Below are positions 8,072-16,674 of a stretch of DNA of 52,031 nt, piece by piece. The notes under the pieces are model-generated. The model made no database searches. It was not told the DNA's origin and saw only the letters and a program-made list of their open reading frames with translations. Position 1 is the first letter of the stretch, and every line of letters starts with the position of its first letter. The DNA comes from Polyangium sp. 15x6. Its GTDB lineage: Bacteria; Myxococcota_A; Polyangia; Polyangiales; Polyangiaceae. Both the position numbers and the translations under genes were made by a program. The DNA lies in NCBI RefSeq assembly GCF_029960785.1, contig NZ_JASBQE010000089.1:1-52031 (forward strand), read 5' to 3'.

Positions 8072-8268
8072 GCCTCGCCTCCTTGCTCGGCTTGCCCGTC
8101 GATCACGACGTGGGGAGCGTCCGCGGGCCGGTCAAGGCACGACGTTACGGCTCATGGGGTGGGCGTGCACATTCCCGCGGCCGTTCCGGACGCGCCTGCC
8201 GGACGAACCCAAGCGGTCCGCTCCAAAGCGGCTGGTCAGCGTCTCCGATCCATGTATGCTCCGCCGCG

Positions 8269-8910
8269 ATGCGCTACCGCGCTGGGGACGCTCCTCGTCC
8301 ATTCTCGGGCAGGCGACTCGGGCCACCGGGCCTGGTCCGGCTCGTTTGCTCGTTCGCGGCCTTCGCCGCGGGCCTCACCGCGACGGCGGCGGCCTCGGCC
8401 GAGGAGCCCCCTGCGTTTGCGCTTACGCCCGAGCCCTCGTCCCCGAGCCGCGGCAACCTGCGCCAGGCGAAGAATTTCGTCGGCTTCGGGCCGCTCTTCG
8501 GCATCACGGGCCACACCGACGACTCCATCTCCGGCGCCCTCGGCTTCGAGCTCTCGTACGTGCGATACCCCGTCGAGGCGTTCCGCTTCGGCCTCGGCGC
8601 CTTCGCGCAGGCGCAGTCCGTCGGGTTCACGCATGGCCGCTGGGCGTTTGGCCCGCAGATCAACTTCATGATGTTCGGCGCCGAGATCGGCGCATACATC
8701 GAGGAAGGCTACGGCAATCGCGCCACCACCATCGGCCTCCACGCCTCGCCTTTCGTCTCCATTGGCTTCTTCTCCGCGGCCCTCCGGATCGGCGTCCCCG
8801 TCAGCGCCTTCGCCGAGGGGACCCCGTACGGCCTGGATATCGGGCTCATCTGCGCCATCAAGGCGCCCATCCCCCTCGACGGCCAGCTCTTCGGGCTCGC
8901 ATTCCATTGA
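8269..8910 (+). CDS. Exported protein, probable small outer-membrane beta-barrel
   Basis: A 213-residue protein with a long N-terminal signal peptide (hydrophobic core LVCSFAAFAAGL, likely cut after ASA near residue 43). The mature part alternates short Gly- and aromatic-rich strands (FVGFGPLFGITG, FRFGLGAFAQAQS, NFMMFGAEIGAYI), which suggests an outer-membrane barrel of eight or so strands. I do not recognise the family. The stop overlaps the next gene's start by one base (TGATG), so the two genes are translationally coupled. The ATG chosen gives a proper signal peptide; frames upstream of it do not. Confidence 0.6.
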   Translation: MRYRAGDAPRPFSGRRLGPPGLVRLVCSFAAFAAGLTATAAASAEEPPAFALTPEPSSPSRGNLRQAKNFVGFGPLFGITGHTDDSISGALGFELSYVRYPVEAFRFGLGAFAQAQSVGFTHGRWAFGPQINFMMFGAEIGAYIEEGYGNRATTIGLHASPFVSIGFFSAALRIGVPVSAFAEGTPYGLDIGLICAIKAPIPLDGQLFGLAFH

Positions 8911-10499
8911 TGATCGACGAACGCACGGACGAACAGGACGAACAGGACGACCACGAGCCCAACGCCCCCGAGCAGGCTCCATTTTCCGAGGCCGATCTCC
9001 GCGTCGCCCTCGACGTGCTCGAAGCCGTGGTCCGGGACCGGGCCGTCCTCGCGCACGTGCCGCGCGAGGCGCGCGTGCGGCTGCTCGAAGCGGCCGGCCG
9101 GGTCTCGCGGCCCGATCGCGCCGAGCAACGCCGCCTCGCGAAGGCGCTCCGCAGAAAGGATCGCCTCGCCGTGAGGGCCGAGGACGCGGCGCTGCTCGAC
9201 GCGACCGGCATTCGCGCCGCCCGCCGCGCCCCCGTCTTCCAGACCCCGCCGCCGAGCTTCGGTGTTTTGCCTGGCCCCGCGGAGACCCCGCCGCCCGCCG
9301 AGCTCACGGGCGCGCGCAAGTGTTACGTCTGCAAAGCCGAGTTCCGCAAGGTCCATTTCTTCTACGATCAGCTCTGCCCGCCCTGCGCCGAGCTCAATCA
9401 TCAGAAGCGCACGCAGACGGCCGACCTCCGGGGCCGCGTCGCGCTCGTGACGGGCGCGCGCGTCAAGATCGGATACCAGGCCGCGATCCTCCTCCTCCGC
9501 GCCGGCGCGCGTGTCGTCGTGACCACGCGGTTCCCCCACGACGCCGCCCTCCGCTACGCCCGCGAGAGCGATTACGAGGCCTGGGCCGATCGGCTCGAAA
9601 TTCACGGCCTCGATCTGCGGCTCACCCCGAGCGTCGAGCGGTTCGCGCGGTTCCTCGAAGGCCACCTCCCGCGCCTCGATTTCATCATCCACAACGCCTG
9701 CCAGACCGTGCGCAGGCCGCCGGGCTTCTACGAGCACCTCCTCGACGTCGAGCTCTCGTCGCCCGATCGATTGCCCCCCGAGGCGGCCCGCCTCGTCGCG
9801 AGCCACGAGGCCGAGCGCGCCGCGCAACGAGCGTTTGCCCAGGCAAACGAGGTCAGCCTCGCCCCGCGCACGGGCTCGCTCGCTCTGTTCGAGGATCCCG
9901 CCGCGCTCTCCCAGGTCCCGCTCACGGCCGAGGACCACGCCTTGCGGGGCCGCGTGGATCTCTTCCCCCGCGGCGCGCTCGACGCGGACCTCCAGCAGAA
10001 AGACCTCCGCGACAAGAACAGCTGGCGCTTCGCGCTCGCCGAGGTGCCCACGATCGAGCTCATCGAGGTGCACCTCGTCAATGCCATCGCCCCGTTCGTG
10101 CTGAGCAGCAAGCTCAAGGGCCTCATGACGCGGCATCCCACGCGCGACAAGCACATCGTCAACGTCTCGGCGATGGAGGGGCAATTCTACCGCGAGCACA
10201 AGACGGACAAACACCCCCACACGAACATGGCCAAGGCGGCGCTCAACATGCTCACGCGCACCTCGGCGCAGGATTACGTGAAGGACGGCATCCACATCAA
10301 CAGCGTGGACACGGGCTGGGTGACGGACGAGGATCCCGCGGAGATCGCGGCCCGCAAGCAATCCATTCACGGCTTCCACCCGCCGCTCGACATCGTCGAC
10401 GGCGCGGCCCGCATCGTGGACCCGATCTTCGAGGGGTTCGCCACCGGCGTCCACGCCTACGGGCAGTTTTTCAAGGATTACAAGCCGACGCCCTGGTGA
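8910..10499 (+). CDS. Zinc-ribbon short-chain dehydrogenase-like protein
   Basis: A 529-residue protein. Residues 1-130 are acidic then Arg-rich and helical. Residues 138-159 hold two CxxC pairs (Cys138/141 and Cys156/159), a probable zinc knuckle. Residues of about 172-525 are a short-chain dehydrogenase (SDR) fold, with an unusual nucleotide loop TGARVKIG in place of TGxxxGIG, a NACQTVRRP segment in place of NNAG, and an insertion of about 100 residues after it. The SDR Ser is present (Ser420 in NVSAM), but the Tyr of the YxxxK motif is Thr438 while Lys442 is kept. It may have lost or changed catalysis. It is coupled to the exported protein gene upstream. Confidence 0.75.
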   Translation: MIDERTDEQDEQDDHEPNAPEQAPFSEADLRVALDVLEAVVRDRAVLAHVPREARVRLLEAAGRVSRPDRAEQRRLAKALRRKDRLAVRAEDAALLDATGIRAARRAPVFQTPPPSFGVLPGPAETPPPAELTGARKCYVCKAEFRKVHFFYDQLCPPCAELNHQKRTQTADLRGRVALVTGARVKIGYQAAILLLRAGARVVVTTRFPHDAALRYARESDYEAWADRLEIHGLDLRLTPSVERFARFLEGHLPRLDFIIHNACQTVRRPPGFYEHLLDVELSSPDRLPPEAARLVASHEAERAAQRAFAQANEVSLAPRTGSLALFEDPAALSQVPLTAEDHALRGRVDLFPRGALDADLQQKDLRDKNSWRFALAEVPTIELIEVHLVNAIAPFVLSSKLKGLMTRHPTRDKHIVNVSAMEGQFYREHKTDKHPHTNMAKAALNMLTRTSAQDYVKDGIHINSVDTGWVTDEDPAEIAARKQSIHGFHPPLDIVDGAARIVDPIFEGFATGVHAYGQFFKDYKPTPW

Positions 10500-10591
10500 C
10501 GAGCGCGCTCGACACGGGGGCTACGGCGGGACGAGCGACGACCTCACGCAGGCATCGGTTCGTCGAGACGAGGGCGCGGCGAAGAGGGCAC

Positions 10592-10613
10592 GTCCCATGC
10601 TAGTCCCATGCTA
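10592..10613. repeat. Direct repeat of 11 bases in the leader of the first hybrid kinase
   Basis: gtcccatgcta occurs twice without a gap (10592-10602 and 10603-10613), about 100 bases before the ATG of the first hybrid kinase. The catgcta core is also found at 16574-16580, in the leader of the second kinase gene. It could be an operator half-site pair. Confidence 0.45.
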
Positions 10614-10714
10614 GAGGAATGGGCGTTCGAGGGGGCTGTCGACGGAACGTCGCGGCTGGGCTTCTTCCCGCGTGCCCCTTCCCGGGCGCCCGCTCCGGGC
10701 GGCGAGCTCTTCCC
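10607..10714 (+). promoter_or_regulatory. Conserved untranslated leader of the first hybrid kinase gene
   Basis: This stretch matches the leader of the second kinase gene (16574-16674) in blocks: catgcta, then gggggctgtcga, then ggctgggc, then cgcccgctccgg and cggcga just before ATG. Small insertions and deletions between the copies break any shared reading frame, so it is a non-coding leader. This supports starting both proteins at the following ATG. The promoter itself cannot be placed. Confidence 0.5.
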
Positions 10715-13700
10715 ATGCCGACGAAGGACGTACCCCCGTTCGCCATCCTCGAGACGCTTCACGAGGGGAGAGGGACCCTGTTGCTCCGCGGGGTCCGGAC
10801 GGCGGATCGCCTCCCGGTCATCCTGAAGGTGCTGGACCCGAGGCGCAGCCACCCGCGCGGTCTCGAGCGTTTGAAGCGCGAATACGAGCTCCTCAGGCAA
10901 CTCGACGCGCAGGCCATCGTCAAGCCGATCGCCCTCGACACGCACGAGGGATGGCCGGCGCTCGTGATGGAGGATTTCGGCGGCGCGTCGCTCGACCACT
11001 TCCTCGGCGCGCCCATGCCCACCGAGCGATTCCTCGACCTCGCGGTTCGTATCGCGGCGGCCGTGGCGGAGCTCCACGAGCGTGACGTCATCCACAAAGA
11101 CCTGAAACCGCAGAATATCCTCGTCGATGCTGCCACCGGCCAGGTGAAGCTCTGCGATTTCGGGCTCGCGGCGATCCTTTCCCGCGGACACCGGGCCGTG
11201 GAGAGCCCGAGCCTCATCGAGGGCTCCTTGCCTTATCTCTCGCCGGAGCAGACGGGGCGGATGAACCGTGCGATCGACAGCCGCGCCGACCTCTACGCTC
11301 TCGGCGTGACCTTTTACGAGATGCTCACCGGGCGGCTGCCCTTCGAGGCGCATGATCCGCTCGAATGGGTGCATTGCCACGTCGCCCGTGCCCCGCCGTC
11401 GCCCTCCGCGTTCGTCTCGGAGCTCCCCGAGATCCTCTCCGCGATCGTCCTCAAGCTGCTGGCCAAGATGGCCGAGGATCGCTACCAGACCGCCCGCGGC
11501 CTGCTGAACGACCTCGCGCAGTGCCGGGGCCAGTGGCGGGCCGAGGGCCGGCTGGAACCGTTCCTCCTGGCCGAGCACGACATCCCGGATCGCTTCCAGA
11601 TCCCCCAGAAGCTCTATGGTCGCGAGGGCGAGATCGCGGCGCTGCTCTCCGCGCCCGAGCGCGTGCTCGATACGGGATCCCCCGAGCTCGTCCTGGTCTC
11701 GGGCTATTCCGGCATCGGCAAGTCGGCGCTCGTGAACGAGCTGCAGAAGCCGGTCGCGCGCGAGCGAGGCTTCTTCATCGCAGGGAAGTTCGATCAATAC
11801 AAGCGCGGTATCCCCTACTCCACGATCGTCCAGGCCTTCCGGGACCTCGTGCTCGAAATCCTCACGGAGAGCGAGGAGCGGATCGCCGCCTTTAGGCAGC
11901 GGCTGCTCTGCGCGCTCGGGATCAACGGACAGCTCATCGTGGACGTGATCCCGCAGGTCGAGCTCGCCATCGGCCCGCAACCGCCGGTCGCCGAGCTGCC
12001 CCCGGCCGAGGCGCAGAACCGGTTCCGCATCGTGTTCCGGCATTTCATCGGGGTGTTCGCCACGAAGGAGCACCCCCTCGCGCTCTTTCTCGACGATCTC
12101 CAGTGGGCCGATTCGGCGAGCCTCGGACTCCTTCAGGATCTGCTGACGCACGGAAAGACGCACCACCTCCTCGTGATCGGTGCATGTCGAGACAACGAGG
12201 TGAGCCCCTCGCACCCGCTCATGCTGATGCTCGACAAGGTGCGGAAGGAGGGCGTGCGCGTCTCGGATATCGTGCTCGGCCCGCTTTCCCGCGAGCACCT
12301 CGCCATGTTCGTCAGCGATGCGCTGCACTGCCCTCGCGAGGGCGCCCGGCCGCTCGCGGACCTCGTTCACGAGAAGACGGCTGGCAATCCCTTCTTCGCG
12401 ATCCAGTTCCTCACGGAGCTTCACGAAGAGCGCCTGATCGAGTTCGATGGGCGCGCGGGGATCTGGCAGTGGGACGTGGCCAAGATCCGCGAAAAGAACT
12501 TCACCGACAACGTGATCGACCTGATGATCGGGAAGCTCGTGCGGCTCCCTGCAGGCACCCAGGAAGCGCTGAAACACCTCGCTTGTCTGGGAAATACAGC
12601 GGAGACCGCCATCCTGACGATGGTTCGCTGCGGATCGCTGGAGGATACGCACGCGAGCCTCTGGGAGGCCGTTCGCGCCGGGCTCGTCCTCCGCCTGGAC
12701 GACGGATACAAGTTTCTCCACGACCGTGTCCAGGAGGCGGCCTATTCGCTCATTCCCGAGGAGCAGCGGGCCGAGGTGCACCTGCGGATCGGCCGGCTCC
12801 TATTGGCGAAGTTGCCAGAAGAGGTGATCGCGGAGCGGGTCTTCGACGTCGCGAACCAGCTCAACCATGGCGTCGCGCTCATCACCGATCCACGCGAAAA
12901 GGAGACGCTCTGCCGGCTCGACTTCCAGGCGGGAAGAAGGGCGAAGGCCTCGATTGCGTACGCGTCGGCGCAGAGCTATCTGGCCCAAGCGACGGCGCTC
13001 TTGGCCGCGGACGCCTGGCGCACGCAGTACGAAGAAACGTTCGCCCTCTACATGGAGCGGTCCGAATGCGAATACCTCGTCGGCAACTTCCAGCAGGCCG
13101 ACGAGCTATTCGACGTCATATTCCAGAACGCCCGCTCCAATCCCGACCGAGCCAGGGTCTACCGGCTGCGCATCAGGCTGTACCAGGTCTCGGGGCGATA
13201 TGCCGACGGGGTGACGGTCGCACGGGAAGCCCTGCGGCTCTACTGCGTGACATTGCCCGAGTCGGACGAGGAGATCCAGGCCGCCGTCGAAGCCGAGAAC
13301 CGGAGCATTTCGGCCAGCCTGCGCGGCCTCCGGATCGCCGACCTCCTCGACGCGCCGGTGGTGAGCGACCCCGATGGGAGGGCGATCATCGGCCTGCTCG
13401 TCGATTCGATCCCCTGCGCGTACAACGCGCGACCGGAGATGTTCGCGCTGGACGTCGTCAAAGCGCTGAGCTTCTCCCTGCGGTACGGGAACGCCGAGGA
13501 AACCTGCTTCGCCTACTGCGCCTACGGCATCATGTTGGCGTCGGTCTTCGGCGACATTCCGTCCGCCTACGAGTTCTCCGAGATGTCGCTGCGGCTGAAC
13601 GAGAAGTTCAACGACGCCAAGCTCAAGGGCACGCTGCTATTCATGCATGGCGGCCACATCCACTCCTGGCGGAGGCCCATCGCGACCAGCGTTCCGATCA

Positions 13701-16429
13701 TGGAGCAGGCATTCCTCGCCTGCTTGGAGGTCGGCGATCTCGTTTTTGCCGGCCTCGTGACCGTTCTGACGGTATGGCAGGTTCTGGAGACCGGCAGCCC
13801 GCTCGACGAAGTCCTCGGCGTGGCGCAGAAATACCTCGCGTTCGCCCGAGAGAGCCACAACGATGCGGTATTTCATACGATCCAGCTCGAACGGCAGTTC
13901 GTGACGAGCCTGCAAGGATCGACGCTGGAGCCGGCAAACCTCGACGAGCGAGCTTGCGACGAAGCTGAAAGTCTGGCCGTGATCACGGGGGCGACGTTCG
14001 GCTGCGGGATTGCCTTCTACCATGTCATGAAGCACGTCGCCGCTTTTACCGACGGACGGTATCGCGAGGCGCTCGATTCTGCGGCCCGAGCGGCGACGAT
14101 GCTGGGGGCGGTCATGGCGCAGCCCATCGAGGCCACGCATCACTTCTACCATGCGCTCACTTTGACCGCGCTCTACCCGCAGGCGCCTGCCGCGCAGCAG
14201 CGGGAGTTCGCGCGCACCCTCGAACGGGGGCTGCAGAAGCTCAAGCTCTGGGCGGACAACTGCCCCGAGAACTATCTGAACCGCTACGCTCTCGTGTCGG
14301 CGGAGGTTGCTCGTATCGAGGGCCGAGACCTCGACGCCGAGCGCCTCTATGAAGAGGCCACCCGCTCGGCGCGCGAGAACGGCTTCGTTCACATCGAAGC
14401 GCTCGCCTACGAGCTCGCGTCTCGGTTCTACCGGGCGCGTGGGTTCGCCCTGTTCGCCGATACGTGCCTCCGCGAGGCGCGCGCCTGCTACGCCCGCTGG
14501 GGCGCTGATGGCAAGGTGAGACAGATTGATCAGCAGCATCCCCGCCTCCTCGAGCCGAGGTCGCTCGCGCATACCGCCACCTTCGCGGTCCGGTCCGAGC
14601 AGTTCGACCTGCTCTCGGTGACCAAGGCCTCGCAGACCATTTCGGGCGAGATCATCTTCGACAAGCTCTTGCGCACGCTGCTCACGGTCGTGCTCGAGCA
14701 GGGCGGAGCGCAACGAGGCTGCCTGATCCTCTGCCGGGATGGTTGCTCCTCGATCGAGGCGGAGGCGTCCCTCGAGGGAAGAGGCGTGGCGACGAAGCTC
14801 CTGGAATCGCAGCCGCTCTCGTCGTCGCTCGTGCCCGTCTCGATCGTCAACTACGCCATGCGGACGAAGGAGCGCGTGATCCTCGAGGACGCGGCCGAGG
14901 CGGCGAAATACGCCTCGGATCCCTACGTCGCCCGCGTGAAGCCGAGGTCACTCTTGTGCTTGCCCATCCTCCGGCAAACCGAGGTGGTCGGTCTCCTCTA
15001 TTTGGAGAACAACCTCCTCGCCGGCGCGTTCACGCCCGATCGGCTCGTGGCGCTTTCGCTCCTCGCCACGCAGGCGGCGATATCCCTGGAGAAGGCGCAG
15101 CTCCTCGGCAAGGAGCAGGCAGCACGCGCGGCGGCCGAGGCGGCGCGGGCAGCGGCCGAGGTGGCGCGCGCGGCAGCCGAGGCAGCGGAGCGCCGGGCCA
15201 CGTTCATCGCCGAGGCGGGGGCGCTCCTTTCGGAGTCGCTCGATTACAAGGAGACGCTGGCGCGCCTCGCGCGGCTATCCGTGCGATCCATTTCCGACTG
15301 GTGCGTGGTCGACATCGTGGAGAGTGGCGAGATCCGGCGCATCTGCGGCGCCCACAAGGACCCCGCGAAGGAGCCGTTGCTCGAGGAGCTCCAGCGGCGG
15401 TATCCTCCTCGCACGAATTCACCCCACCCGGCCTCCAAGGTCTTGCAGACGGGCCAGCCGCTCCTGATTCCCGATCTCGCCGAGGAGGTCATTGGGAGGT
15501 TCGTCGTCGACGATGAGCACAGGAAGCTCAGCCGCGCACTCGGCGCCCATAGCTCCATCATCGTGCCGCTCGCGGCGCACGGACAAACCCTCGGCGTCCT
15601 GAGCGTCGTCTCCTCCGCGCCGGAACGCCGCTACGGGCGCGCCGACCTCGCGCTGGTCGAAGATGTCGCGCGCCGCGCCGCGGTCGCGATCGACAATGCG
15701 CGCCTCTACCGCAAGACGCAGGAGGCGGTGCGCGTGCGGGACGAATTCCTCACGGTGGCCTCGCACGAGCTCAATACGCCGTTGACGTCGCTCCGGCTCA
15801 CGCTGCAATCGATGGACCGGGCCATTCGGTCCGGTCGATCGGGCGATACGCAGGTGATGAGCAAGCTGGTCGAGCGGGCCCTGCGTCAGGGGACGCGCCT
15901 CGGTCGGCTGAACAAGGCCCTCGTGGACGTCTCGCAGCTCCACGGGGGCCGGCTCCCGCTCGAGCGCGAGGACGTCGACCTCGCGACCCTCATACGCAAT
16001 GCGATCGACCAGCTCAAGCCGGAGCTCGCGCAAGCGCGGTGCTCGGTCCACATCCAATACGACCACCACGTCGTCGGTCGCTGGGATCCCGACCGCGTCG
16101 AGCAGATCCTGACGAACCTCCTCTCGAATGCGATCAAATTCGGAGCCGGCAAGCCCATCGAGATCTACTACGGCGAGGAGCAAGGAATCGCGCGGATCGT
16201 GGTCAAAGACCATGGAATCGGCATCGACCCGGCGCGGCAGGAGCGCATCTTCGAGCGCTTCGAGCGCGCCGCCTCCGAGAATTACGGCGGCCTCGGGCTC
16301 GGGCTGTACATCAGCCGCCGGATCGCGGAAGCGCACGGAGGCACGCTCCGTGTCCAGAGCGAGCCGGGGGTCGGCTCATCGTTCACCCTCGAGCTTCCTT
16401 GTGCCGGCCACCTCTCGACAGCCTGCTAA
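10715..16429 (+). CDS. Ser/Thr kinase - AAA ATPase - GAF - histidine kinase hybrid, copy 1
   Basis: A 1904-residue multidomain signalling protein. Residues of about 8-265 are a Ser/Thr kinase domain with a degenerate Gly loop, Lys38, HKDLKPQN at 127-134 and DFG at 148-150. An AAA_16-type ATPase follows (P-loop GYSGIGKS at 330-337), as in STAND regulators. A long helical, TPR-like region runs to about 1280. A GAF domain (about 1300-1465), an Ala-rich heptad coiled coil (1469-1489) and a second GAF-like domain (about 1500-1660) come next. The C-terminus is a HisKA domain with phospho-acceptor His1684 in SHELNTP and an HATPase domain (DHGIGID, GLGLGLY). There is no receiver or membrane segment, so the partner response regulator is encoded elsewhere. 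Confidence 0.9.
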   Translation: MPTKDVPPFAILETLHEGRGTLLLRGVRTADRLPVILKVLDPRRSHPRGLERLKREYELLRQLDAQAIVKPIALDTHEGWPALVMEDFGGASLDHFLGAPMPTERFLDLAVRIAAAVAELHERDVIHKDLKPQNILVDAATGQVKLCDFGLAAILSRGHRAVESPSLIEGSLPYLSPEQTGRMNRAIDSRADLYALGVTFYEMLTGRLPFEAHDPLEWVHCHVARAPPSPSAFVSELPEILSAIVLKLLAKMAEDRYQTARGLLNDLAQCRGQWRAEGRLEPFLLAEHDIPDRFQIPQKLYGREGEIAALLSAPERVLDTGSPELVLVSGYSGIGKSALVNELQKPVARERGFFIAGKFDQYKRGIPYSTIVQAFRDLVLEILTESEERIAAFRQRLLCALGINGQLIVDVIPQVELAIGPQPPVAELPPAEAQNRFRIVFRHFIGVFATKEHPLALFLDDLQWADSASLGLLQDLLTHGKTHHLLVIGACRDNEVSPSHPLMLMLDKVRKEGVRVSDIVLGPLSREHLAMFVSDALHCPREGARPLADLVHEKTAGNPFFAIQFLTELHEERLIEFDGRAGIWQWDVAKIREKNFTDNVIDLMIGKLVRLPAGTQEALKHLACLGNTAETAILTMVRCGSLEDTHASLWEAVRAGLVLRLDDGYKFLHDRVQEAAYSLIPEEQRAEVHLRIGRLLLAKLPEEVIAERVFDVANQLNHGVALITDPREKETLCRLDFQAGRRAKASIAYASAQSYLAQATALLAADAWRTQYEETFALYMERSECEYLVGNFQQADELFDVIFQNARSNPDRARVYRLRIRLYQVSGRYADGVTVAREALRLYCVTLPESDEEIQAAVEAENRSISASLRGLRIADLLDAPVVSDPDGRAIIGLLVDSIPCAYNARPEMFALDVVKALSFSLRYGNAEETCFAYCAYGIMLASVFGDIPSAYEFSEMSLRLNEKFNDAKLKGTLLFMHGGHIHSWRRPIATSVPIMEQAFLACLEVGDLVFAGLVTVLTVWQVLETGSPLDEVLGVAQKYLAFARESHNDAVFHTIQLERQFVTSLQGSTLEPANLDERACDEAESLAVITGATFGCGIAFYHVMKHVAAFTDGRYREALDSAARAATMLGAVMAQPIEATHHFYHALTLTALYPQAPAAQQREFARTLERGLQKLKLWADNCPENYLNRYALVSAEVARIEGRDLDAERLYEEATRSARENGFVHIEALAYELASRFYRARGFALFADTCLREARACYARWGADGKVRQIDQQHPRLLEPRSLAHTATFAVRSEQFDLLSVTKASQTISGEIIFDKLLRTLLTVVLEQGGAQRGCLILCRDGCSSIEAEASLEGRGVATKLLESQPLSSSLVPVSIVNYAMRTKERVILEDAAEAAKYASDPYVARVKPRSLLCLPILRQTEVVGLLYLENNLLAGAFTPDRLVALSLLATQAAISLEKAQLLGKEQAARAAAEAARAAAEVARAAAEAAERRATFIAEAGALLSESLDYKETLARLARLSVRSISDWCVVDIVESGEIRRICGAHKDPAKEPLLEELQRRYPPRTNSPHPASKVLQTGQPLLIPDLAEEVIGRFVVDDEHRKLSRALGAHSSIIVPLAAHGQTLGVLSVVSSAPERRYGRADLALVEDVARRAAVAIDNARLYRKTQEAVRVRDEFLTVASHELNTPLTSLRLTLQSMDRAIRSGRSGDTQVMSKLVERALRQGTRLGRLNKALVDVSQLHGGRLPLEREDVDLATLIRNAIDQLKPELAQARCSVHIQYDHHVVGRWDPDRVEQILTNLLSNAIKFGAGKPIEIYYGEEQGIARIVVKDHGIGIDPARQERIFERFERAASENYGGLGLGLYISRRIAEAHGGTLRVQSEPGVGSSFTLELPCAGHLSTAC
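15119..15181 (+). repeat. Three in-frame heptad repeats (coiled coil) in copy 1
   Basis: Three successive 21-base units code for AARAAAE, AARAAAE and VARAAAE between the two GAF domains. The second kinase has a single unit at 21070-21090. The difference of exactly two heptads keeps the helix register, as expected of a signalling coiled coil. Confidence 0.85.
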
Positions 16430-16573
16430 AACCCGCCCGACCTCGCTGACAGAAAGGCGTTCGAGCTGGTGAGCGAGCTCATACGCCGTGGCCCGCCCTC
16501 TCGTTGGGGTGCGACACCAGCGGCCGCGCAAGGGTCTGTCCCTCGCAAAGAGGCGCTCCGGAGGGGCGCGTTG

Positions 16574-16674
16574 CATGCTATGGGGGTTTCAGGGGGCTGT
16601 CGATGGCCCTCATGGCTGGGCATCGTCTCCGTGCGCCCCTTGCCTGGCGCCCGCTCCGGTCGGCGAACTTCCCC
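16574..16674 (+). promoter_or_regulatory. Conserved untranslated leader of the second hybrid kinase gene
   Basis: Partner of the 10607-10714 leader, with the same blocks in the same order. The two genes were therefore duplicated together with their 5' regions. The 245 bases from the first gene's stop to this ATG contain no other recognisable gene and no strong terminator. Confidence 0.5.
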
